Origin: Gordionus sp. m RMFG-2023 | Lineage: Eukaryota; Nematomorpha; Gordioida; Chordodea; Parachordodidae | NCBI RefSeq assembly: GCF_954871325.1 | Contig: NC_088777.1 | Location: 35,441,366-35,505,365 of the forward strand | Length of the DNA stretch: 64,000 nt | Reading direction: 5' to 3' | Part shown: one piece after another, positions 37,401-49,400 of the stretch | How the letters are laid out: every line of letters begins with the position of its first letter | Position numbering within the stretch: position 1 is the first letter of the stretch | Translations under genes and position numbers: made by a program | Notes under the pieces: model-generated | The model's input: only the letters and a program-made list of their open reading frames with translations | The model's database searches: none | What the model was told of the DNA's origin: nothing

Positions 37401-40400
37401 TTAGAGAAAGTTTATTAGATTCTTTTATTTTTAAAATTTTTTTTATTTTATTAATATTAATTTATAATATATTTTTAAGTCATATTTTATTTAAGTGTTA
37501 AAGAATAAATTATGGGAAATTGTTTTTTTTATTGCAAATAAAGGAGAGAGGAATTATGAAGACAACATAAAAAAGTTTCAATTTAAAGAGTTATAAAACA
37601 AATTATATGAAAAAGAGTAAATTATATTCATTTACCTTGAAATATCCAAATACTACTACATCGTGAGAGTCGATGAGGTTCTCTAAATCCTCTAGCTTCT
37701 TGATAATCTTGATCTGTGGTCCTATTTTCTTTAGAATCCAGTCTCTCATATCTTCAGCTTTTCTGTTACCTGATGTTTGTTAAATGCTATAGTAGTAGAA
37801 ATAATTTTACCCCACTCCTCCCACTTTTTACATTCTTTAATAATAACAAAACTCATGCAACCAAAATGTAAAAAAATAATTGAGTTTCACATCATTTGGT
37901 AATGTTAGTGTGAAACTCTTTAAATAAAAACTTATATCTTATTTTTTTGTCTCTTTCTCATCAAATAACTTTTCAATTAAATATTTCCTAGATTGTAAAA
38001 TATTAATCTACTTTTACATTTTTTTCCTCTTTCTAAAATAAAATATAGTTGTATTTTATTACCGTTGTAATTGGACACCTCGCTTTTGTCTTTGCTAATA
38101 AATTTGATTGTAGGGTAGCCTTGAACTTTATATTTCTCTGCCAAATTTTTGTTGACAGTAGCGTCACATTTTACGATTTTAATGGTCTTGGCCAAGGCTT
38201 GAGGACTTTCCTCTCCCAATTCTGACCCCTGATCCGATCCTTTAGTCAAATCGTTAATAAAGCCCGCAAGTTTGACGTATTCCGGCTCTAGCTGTTTACA
38301 ATGACCGCACCACGGGGCGTCTAAAATTAGTTGTGTTTTGTTAAATATAAGTTTTGGCATGATGTCTATACTATAAGATCGTAGTTAGATTATAGTGCTA
38401 CTAATAACTTAACGTTTTCTAATTTTACAAAAGCCGATAAAAATTTATGTTTTCGTGAAGTAATATTTAGTGTAAAAATGAATCAATAAAATGCAGGATT
38501 ATAAAATCAAAATGAATTAAATTGATTTATATAGAATTTTTTATATGGTGAACTAGTGTTAAAAGGGTTGAATTGAGCTGATTTTTAAAAACGGTCTACT
38601 CAATAATTTAGCAAGTAAAAGATTGCTTAAGTCTCGAGATATCACAAATGTCCAAACCTTTGCGCCATAAGTGAGCAAAATCTTCAGGCTTGATATTTTT
38701 CTGAATAAAATATTGATTTAGCCGTTTTTAAAAATAGGCTTATATCGAGCCGTTTAGCAACACTATGCTGAAACTTCAAAGAAAAAATATTTTTCTATCA
38801 AACCGAACGATAAGAATGATTCAAAAAACCAACCCGCCAAGGTTCGAGGTACAAAGAGAGAAAAATAGCAAGTAAGCCCTCACTAAATTCCATTTCCTGC
38901 AAATCTTTTATTTTTATCGAATATTTTAATTTTTCAAAGTTTTATATCGATTCATCCCATCCCCTAATCTCTGTTCTGTGCCTATTTTCGAAATCGCAAA
39001 GTTTTTATTAAAAAATTTACAAAATGCAAATGGGTAAAGTAATTGTTGCAAAATTTATCATGATTTAGGTGATAAAAAATGATTTTCAGCATGTAACATC
39101 TCTCCAATAAAGGCGATATCTAGGTAAATATGGGGCTATTAACTTAACCCAATTACGCGCGCACTATTCTTTAAAATAACAACTAATCTTTAAATTTGGT
39201 TGAAAATCGCGATTATATAGATTTTTGGTAATTCTATCCAGTTATTTTTTGAATAGTTGTATTCAAAGTTTCATTTTTATTACTCTTCAAAAATTGTAAA
39301 CTCAAAAGCATTCGATATTTGATTTTCGAAAAGCCTCAATTCGATATAATATATTTTCAAAAAAAATTCTTGTAATTTATAATTAATGTATATAAAATTG
39401 TGATACATTTTTAAAAATCGAAAGAAAGAAACATGACTATATGTAGGTATAGGAAAGAGAAAAAGAATGATTTTAAAGTTTATTCTTTGCTTGTTAAGAC
39501 GAGTAAAATATAATGAGGTTATTAGTGCGATGAGGCATTTTATTCAAAGTTATACACGTACAACAAGATGTGTGCGTGAAATTTATATCGCATAATTTTT
39601 TATATTTATTTCGTACGTGTCTTGAAAGGAAATTTTTTGCGTATTTTGTTTTACTAGACCGATAAAAACAATCAAATCCGTTAAAAAAAATTCACTGCTC
39701 ACAAAGGCATTTAAGGACAGTAACCATCATATTCTTCAAAGTTAATAACTTTACCGATGAGGAATTAAAGAGTGTTAATCTCCAAAATAGAGCAAGTATT
39801 TTATTATCAATTCACTTTCTAAACTCTTTCCCACGTACTTTTTATAAATTAGTTCAATATTTATGAAAGGAAATTATCCATTGTTTTTAAAATGAGTGAA
39901 ATGTTTGCTTTATCTTTTTTCGTACATGCATAAAGACATTAATTATTCCTTATAACTTAAAATTAAATTTTATTTTACAAAAAAAATAATTTTCCAATTA
40001 AAAGAAAAGAACTAAAAAAATAGGATTTTTTGGTATACTTCATAAGTAGTCGTTTTATTTTCCTTTATTATCATAGTTAATATATTATAAAAAAAAATCA
40101 TATATTTTACATGTTTTAAATCAAGACAAAATAACCCATTAACTGATTCTGCTAGATTATACTGTAAAGAAAAATTAATTCTAAAATGAGGAGTCAGTCA
40201 TTCATTGAATTAAAAATCGATGCGCATTAAACAAAAATATATCCTAAAAAAAATCAATGGAAAATACATAATCATCTGATATCACAACTATCCCTTTGTA
40301 TTACTGTACGTATTTAGCGTTTATTTAAATGGCACAAAATGACGGCGTTTAATACTATAAATTATTTTTCTGTAATTCTATTATCAATCTATCCTAGCTA

Positions 40401-43400
40401 AATTAGAACTCGCAAATTAAAGGACCATGTTCCACTCATTGGTACAAACTATCCTAAAACTAACATTATATGCTGGCCTTATGAATTCGTTTTCGATGGC
40501 AGTAAAAATGCTTCCCCAACCAGAGAGTGGAACCAGGCTATTTTGGGATCTAGCGCGCCAGAAACATCTGGAAGGATCGTTGAACGGAAAACCCTTGTCA
40601 AGTAAAGGTCCATTTAAGGAAATAATGAATGATTTACTAAATTCGAATACCAGGAGAGATGGTAATTCAAACGAAGGTGAAGAGGCAAGTGGAATAGAAA
40701 ACGAATTTTCGAGCAGATATTTAGGATTTACGCCATTCGAAAAAGATATGAGAGAAATTCCGCTGATTGATAATCGATTCAGTACAAGCTTGGAGAATGG
40801 TGGTAAGGACAAAGAGATTATTTCTGATACAACGTTAAACTTTGATTCAGGCTACAACGATGATGAAATAATAGACAGGGGAAAAAGTGGGAAAAATGGT
40901 TATGATAGTTTGGATTGGTGGCCATTCTACAGTTCCCATTATTTACCGGACCCCTCACTAGTCAGACTAATAGAAGAAAGGTCTAAGGTGTCAGGACTTA
41001 AACCCAAATTGAACCTCGTGGGGAGGAATAGGTTAAACGATAAAACATCCTTTTTTGACCCGAAAGACATTGGAATATTCAATGTCATAACGGATAATTC
41101 CGAAACTTTCGAAAGCCTAAACCAGAGGAATAAAGAAGGCAAAAGCAGCGATGGACGCAAATGTCCGGAAGGATACGAGTTCACAGGTTACAAACCGGTT
41201 ACCTATTTCGACGTTAAAAAAAGAATTAGTGTGGTCAAAAGAGAAATTATTTGCCTCAGTCTGTCTCACTTAAACAGCAAAGGTAAAATCAATCGTAATA
41301 AGAATCGATTGCTGTTGAATAACATTAATGAAAGTGGTGGGGAGGAATCGTTACTGGACTGGAAGGGAGCTCAAGATCAGTGTAAGGGCAAGTCTGGGGG
41401 AACTTTATTAACTATCAGCGACGATTATGACACGGCTCATCTGGCCAAAGTTTTGACAAATATAGGTTGCCAGCGAGGAGAGAAGGGTAGAAGGTGCGGA
41501 ATATGGCTAGCAGGCTCGAGGGGAAATAAGGTCAAAAGTGTTAGCGGGAGAAGAAACATCAAAGAAAATATAGGGATAGTTAAAAGGCGAGAAGGGAGGA
41601 GCATGGATATTTATTCGATACATGAGTCGGAGAACGAATTTGCTAATGATAGCGCTCGATTGAAAAGAAAGGTCTCTTACCAAAAAGATTATGCGTGGCA
41701 CCCATCAAACTTTCCAATCAGATTTATTAATAATGATAAAAATATCAAAAGATTGTTAAAGACACGAATCGACATGGACAGATGGTTAGTTCCTGATAAA
41801 ACGGGTGGCTTAATTTCAAAGAAAAATTTATTAATTGATAGAGCTTTAGGCTTTAGCAAATCAATGCGAGCAATAGACCCCGATAAAGAGGATTATGATT
41901 TTGATTCGGATTTCGACAGGCAAGAAGAACATGATTCATATGAGGATGGTTTAAAAAAATATAAAAATCGGGGCCATCACCATAACCAAGGGCCTTTGGA
42001 ACATTACAACCCAGCCCGAAAACCCATTCAGGACGTCAAAAAAATATCCAGCGATAATAAACAAAACAGCAATACACATAAACAACCAGATAAGTGTTTA
42101 TATTCAGAAGGGGCCAAGGGTAAAGTTAAATTCGCTTATAAAAAATGTGGCGACAAAAATAATTATGTGTGCGAGGTTAGGTATTCCAACGATAATAATG
42201 ATGACGGAGAAGTTTATCCAAGTTACAACGTGAGAAATGATGGAGAAGATGATGACAGACATAAATACAATCCCCCGCCCAAAATGTACCACCCTGACTG
42301 GGCTAAACATGACCACTCCTGGGATGGAGAAGATGATTCAGAAAAGTATAATCTTGACCCATATCGAGCATCGCATCCTCATAAAACGACGGATAAAGAA
42401 GTGGTAACAACGACTAAGGCTTATAGAGAACCATCCAATGATCACAATTATAGGCCACCTCCATATCTACCCCCAGTATCTTATAATAATAATAATGATG
42501 GTAAGGGTTCAGTGATGGGATCTGTTAATTTCAAACAATACGTGGGAACTTACATCCCAGATAATAGTTATGATAATAAGGAAACACATGATATGCAACC
42601 TGTCAGACCACGCTTAGAACCGAAATCTTCGTTTCGAATGAGCAACCCCAACCATATAGTGGAAAGCTCCGATTTCGTTTATGATGAAATAGGCATGAAC
42701 ATGGTAAATTATGCGTCTAAATCGAGCATTAAAAAATATCAAAATGAATTTAAAAATGTAACCGAAAAGCGTAAACCTAGCAACTATAATCCATACCAGA
42801 GGGGCATTGCACTAAGCCCTAAAATGAATTCTTACAATGACAATGGTAGGATTTACGATTCGGTCTCAAATATAGGTCTAGAAGCAATAGCTAACAGATA
42901 TGTTGCGTCTATATCTCCAAAAAATTATAAAAATAAGATATACAATACCGACTATGAAGATATTAATCGCAAAAATGAGTTAAACACGGTTAACATGTAT
43001 AATGCGTATAATGAACCAGTGCTTAAACCACGGATACCTTTTAATAAGAAAGAAGGTCTAGCAGCAATCACTAATAGATATGCTGCGTCTATATCCCCGA
43101 AAAATTATAAAAATACAATATACAATGAAGATATTAATCGCAAAAATCAATTAAACATAGACATATATAATAGGTATAATGAACCAGCACTTAAACCAAG
43201 GATATCGTTTAATAAGGTAGATGTATACAAAGTCGAGTCTATTAAACCGGTTGTAAAATATATGCACAAAAAAATAGGACCTCCATTTTTACCTTGGAAG
43301 AGTTTGAGCACCACTAAATATAATTTTCAAATAAAGGGAAAGGAGCTTCCTAGAATTCCTATATCCAACGCATTAGATATTAATCATAGGAATAAAATCA

Positions 43401-46400
43401 ATGTCAACTTAAACTATGATAAAAGACCTAAATCCTACAATTCCTATAATCCTTATAGCAATACAAACGCGAATACTATTGTCCCAACCTTATTAAAAAG
43501 AAATGTGAAAAATGGAGCTGTGAAGACTGAAGGGAAAATACCCATATACCTTTCTCAGCCTCAAAGTAAAGTATTTGTGGAACCTATTACGCCTAAACCT
43601 ATAGGACTTCAGGAAACTTTAGATCAAGAAGATAAACCGGAGAGTCCTTATGCTGCGGAACAAAGGGTACGAAATAAGGTGAAGAATAGTTATTATGAAA
43701 AATATTCACCGTACAGTAATTATAATAATAAAAACAATAAAGATATTACATATTTGCAGAAAATTTCAGCTATTCAAAGACTAGAGAGGGTATACAAGGA
43801 CTGGAAGGCTAAGGGTGGCAAGAAAGATTCAAGGCTGCAGGTAAGTAGTCTGATAGCTAGCGAAAAGATGGAAGCCCTTGATCCCTTTATAATGGTCCCG
43901 AAAGTTGATTACCTATATGAACAACTTATGAGCGGCTACTCGGTAAGACCGCGCAAGAAAAGGCAAATTCCTCAAGAGGCGATAGGATTTATGAACAAAA
44001 AAATTTATCGCAAACCAAACAAAAAGTCCTTCCATTTTCGGAAAATTTCTTTTTCTGGTGATGACATGCGCAATAGTCCTAGACCCCCTTTACATCAGCA
44101 TAACTTTCATTCAATAGAAGATGGTGATAAGGGTTTAAGCAATCAATACACGGGGAAAACTGGTTCGCCGCACATTGCATTCCGCCAACAAAAGAATTTT
44201 GTAGAATACCCCTCCCACGAATTAAACACGCAAAATACCCCAAATAACGATCCAGCCAACTATCCTGCAGGATTCGAAGTAGATTTCGAGCCATGCCAAA
44301 CGTATAGCAGCACGCTAAAATATATACAAAATAGTTACTACCAATTGGAAATTCCGGAAGATGCAAACCCGACTAGGTCAGGCAGAGTTTTAGAAGAAGA
44401 ATCTACTTTATTCGATGACGTGTTATTACCACAAAGAGATAACAAGAGGACCTATTTAGGTAGTAAGAATAGTGTGGATGAAACAGAAACGGGGGATATA
44501 TTGATACCAATATCAACGGTGTATGATTTGCCAGGAGTTCTGGGGCCATCGGACGGGATATTCGCGGCCAGTTTATTGACTAATAGTCGTAAAAGGGTTG
44601 GGGAAAGGAGAGATGCAAGGAAAAGGTTTGAAACTAGACAAAATATAAAGTATGAGAGTCAAGGTAGAAATAAAAGGCAAGTAAATATCACCAAGGTAAA
44701 TAGAGGAGCTATTAGAATTAGTGATCCTATAGCATCATTTCCGAAAGATCAAAGTGTTTACGGCAAGCAATACTTACAGATCCTCCGAGATGGCTTCTTC
44801 GGGGATTTCTCGAAAAATCAAGATAAGATTATAAACATGTACAGTATAAGTGGTGAACATTTAAGAGAGGGGACTAGTGGTATGTCCAAATCTTATGAAG
44901 CTTTAGATGGTAATAAAAACAAATACACGAAGGCCCCTTCAATAAAACACAAAACAAAAAAAATGGAACAGCAGGACCATTATGAAGATCACGGGGATTT
45001 AAGCAATCAAGAAGGCCAGGAATATGAAGATAATGGTGGTAAATTAGGAAGAGAAGCCTACTATTCGGGCCGATATGATTTTGGTTCTAGTGAAGGAGAT
45101 GGTTATGTGGATGATGAAGGAAAATATGAGGATGAAAACGCAGCTTATTTACCAGAAATAGCCGGGTACGATGCTTGGATACCGCCTGAGTTCGACTTCG
45201 GTAAAAATTTCGAGAAAAATAATGTAAAAGAAGGAAATAGATTAGGTTCGGATAAAACAGCCAGTTTAGGCGGTTTAGGAAAAATTAAAACCATAAGTGA
45301 CGAAGAAGTGGAGCCGGAACAAGAATATGAGCAAAGTTCAGATCATGAAGGGCCGGAAGAAGGAAGGGAAACATTGGACGATGCAAACAACAATTATAAC
45401 GACGATGATGAAAATGACTACAACCAAAATCCAGAAAATATTGAAAGTGATTATAACGATTATGATCAAGATAATAAGAACGAAGATGATAATAAAAGAA
45501 ATGAAGAAAATGAGGAAAACGTCGATCCTGGAGAAAGATACAATGAGGAACGAGAGGAGCCTCAACAGCGAGAGGAAGAAGATCCTCAACGACAAGAGAA
45601 AGATCAACTCCATCAGAAGGAAAACCCTAAAAGACAGAAAGAACCTCAACAACAGGAGGAAACAGAAAAAGATGTCAGAGAGAGAGAAGATGGAGAAAGA
45701 GAAAACGATGAAGAGAGGGAAGGAGAAAACGACGGAGATAGGGAAAGAGAAAACGACGGAGATAGGGAAAGAGAAAACGACGGAGATAGGGAAAGAGAAA
45801 ACGACGGAGATAGGGAAAGAGAAAACGACGGAGATAGGGAAAGAGAAAACGACGGAGATAGGGAAAGAGAAAACGACGGAGATAGGGAAAGAGAAAACGA
45901 TGGAGAGAGGGAAAGAGAAGACGAAGAGAGGGAAAGAGAAAACGACGAAGAGAGGGAAAGAGAAAACGACGAAGATAGTGAGAGAGAAAACGACGAAGAT
46001 AGTGAGAGAGAAAACGATAAAAGTAGAGGAAGAATATATGATGATGGTAGACGGAGAGAACAGGAGGAAGATAGAGAAAAAGAAGATAGAAGGGAAAACG
46101 TGGAAGATAGAGGAAGAGAAAACGATGAAGAGAGAGAAGAACCCGAGAGTAAGAGAGAAAGACAAAATGAGAATAATAAAGATGGAGGTAGAGATAGGTA
46201 TAACGATAATGAAAGAGATGACAGTAATTATGATAGGCGAAGGGATAGGAATGACAGAAATTATATGAAGGACCGAAATGATAATAATTATCATAGGAGA
46301 CATAATAATGGCATCAATAACAAAATGGAGCGAGAGAGAGAGCGACCAAATCAAGAAAGAAGCAAAGAAAGGAATAGAGGCCGCACCATCATAGAAAAAT

Positions 46401-49400
46401 GGCAGAAAAATGGTTTTGAACCAGGAATTCAAGTGCAAAGATTCGACCCAAATAATAGGGGTCCTGAACAACGACAGATCAAAGATCCCATCGTATCTAG
46501 AAAATATTGGGAGGGAAAGGTGAGTGGCAACGACAATAGTAAGCAAGGGAACGTAAAGTTGGGAGGCTTCAAATTCCAACGAGCTCAACCACATTTCAAA
46601 GGAACAAAACTAGAATTTATTAAACCTGCAGTAAAAGTGGAAACGGGAAGGAAAATTTACAATGATGCTATGGGTGATAGGAAAGGTGATTATGGGCCTA
46701 GGACCGTCCCACATTACTTTAATGGGAATAAGGATGCTGTGAACGGCATAAACAAAAATTTTCTGAGATACCATGAAAAACGAAATCCCCAAAAAGCAGG
46801 TAAAGGAAATATGGAGCACCACCAATATAGAAGTGGGAAGGAAGTGTTATTAAACCCGGGAAGGAATCAAACAAACTCGTTCAATAAAAACACAAATAAA
46901 AGATCTTACGATACAATTAACAAGTTCAAAAACGATGACATGAAATATTCTGGAAGTGGTGAAAATTTAGTCAATGCCAATAAACGAAGGCATTTCGTGG
47001 TTAAGCTCAAAGCCATTTATTCATCGAAAGAAAAGGATGGAAGAATTATGAAAGTCAGGAATAAAAGATATCTGAACGATGTGTCTCTCCAATCAGCAGA
47101 TAATCATGTATTCATGAAATACCCAGCGTATCACGCCCACCCGTCCAATCCCACAAAGTATATACAATGCAGCATAGAGGGATATGGAACCGTTATGGAT
47201 TGTTCTCCAGGTACAGAATGGGATCAAAGTATCAGGATTTGCCACTAAATAGGCGAAAAATCAATGTAGGATAAGAAAAATGGTAACTACTAATAAATTT
47301 TTATTAAGATTTATACATAGATAATTGTAATTATCACTACAAGGTAATAATATGAGTAAAATGACCATTTTTATAGCTTTAATTTAATTATCGTGCAGAA
47401 CTCTTTTTTTGAAATTAAATTGTGTCCAGGTCTAAAAATAAATTTAAAATTATGCCTGATCCAATTATTTTTAAGATAAATTTAAATCATTCAAATAACC
47501 AGTTAAAAAAGATAGATCATTCAAACATTCATTCGCTTCTCAATTTCGATTTGCATATGAAACCAATTACAAAATACAGCCAAATTTAAGACAACCCAGG
47601 CCGGGCATAAAATAATTAAATTTTAAAGCCAAGGTAGAACCCTAAAAAATTCTACGCGCAATTCTTTATAAAATCTGAGCCAGGCCTGAAAATGGTTGCC
47701 TAAGTCGGTTTTAGGTGAATATCACAAATTTGATATATTCATAATTTTTATAAAACGTAATGCCTTATGCCCTTATCACTCATTATTATTTTTAGATTGG
47801 CAAGTAAAATGATTAAAAACACTGACAAAACAACGTTGATAAGTAAAAAAAAATATCATGTAATTAATAACAATATATTCACATTTATATGTATACCTAA
47901 TATTTCTTTTATTATATAAGATATAGTGCCAAGTTAGACATGTCCAAATAGAAATATATAAACCAAATTTTTTACATATATTTATACTAAATTACAATTT
48001 TTTTATTGCCATTAAATACATTTAATATTTGATAGATTAAGGAAGCATATTGAGACCTTAGAAAAAAATTTTACATGGCTAAATTATGTGTTTAACTATA
48101 CGACTACAGTGGCGAAGCGTCAGTAGAAGCAAGAAAATCATTTCGCCATTTTACTTAAAAAATTCTTATATAAAATTAATATTATTTTTACTATATTATA
48201 AATTCACAACTTTTTATTAATAACAAATTAAAACTATTTTACAAAAAAAAACAATTTTTTATATATTTTTTTGATACCTACAAAAATACGAATCGAATAA
48301 TTCCTTATTTGTATTCGTAATAAAAACATTATTTGAATTGATTTGTAGAATGATTCGATTCGAAAATACAATTATTTAAAACTATTAAAAAATCAAGGTA
48401 TTAAAAAAATTCTTTAAATTTTTGAATATATATTTTTGTTAAATATATTATTCCATCTATATCTTGTGCATGAAAATTATAAAAGGTTTACTTATAAACG
48501 ATTTTTTTACCAAAGATATTTTAAATTTTAGGTAAAATTTGATCAAAAATCTTTCTCCTTTAAAAAATCTTGAAATATTTTTGTTCAAAAGGTTTTTTTT
48601 TCAAACTCTGGAAATAGATTATTAAAATTTAAAAAGTAATTTCTAGATGTAAAAATAAAGAAAAATATAATGTTCCTTAAGGAACATGTTAAATACTTCC
48701 AAATAATTTTAAATATTTATGAATAAGTTTTAATATTTACGAATAGTTTCAAATATTTACGAATAATGTCGAATATATAAGATAAATTTCAATTATTCGT
48801 TTTAGGTATATTTAATACCATGAAAAATAAATTGGGTGGTTCAAGTATAAAATTGTTTTTTTTTTAAAATAATAATATGAAAATCATGTTGTAATTTTAA
48901 TAAAAAAATACGTTTGGTGAAGCAAATTTAAAAAAAAAGAAGAAGTTTAAAAGTAATGTATAAAAAAAATTTAATCTCTAATCTTCTAAAAATAATAATT
49001 AATTAGAAGTTGTTGAACAATTATTCAAAATATTCTTTAATTCAAGAAATATCGATATGAAGAAATTGACTATCAACAACACGAACTTTACAAAATTTGG
49101 AAAAATAATCAAAAGTTTTCATCCTAATTTTGATTTCAATTAGTGCAGAATGAGTATTTTCATCTTTAAAAGCTTATTGTAAAAACAGGATAAGTATTAA
49201 TCGATTTCCCAATCTAGCATTGATTTTAATTTAAAACAAATTATTAAAAAATTCAAAATATAACAATAACTTTTATAATTTTACACTTAAACAATTTACT
49301 CAAAAGCAAAGACAAATCCCATTCATTTATATATCCAATTATTTTTTATGGTTATCAGCTAATATTACCTATATCAAAAAAAAAATTCCTTGTCCATTTT

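Noticed and set aside
40417-40812. 131-codon minus-strand frame at the start of the giant gene
   Set aside because: Antisense shadow of the lectin/chitin-binding gene with no independent motif.
45297-46594. Long open frames of 323 codons (+) and 418 codons (-) over the charged repeat
   Set aside because: They are shadow frames created by the purine-rich 24-bp repeat inside the real 2273-codon frame.
48102-48150. ACAGTGGCGAAGCGTC, resembling a hAT terminus
   Set aside because: No matching inverted end or target duplication could be found nearby.
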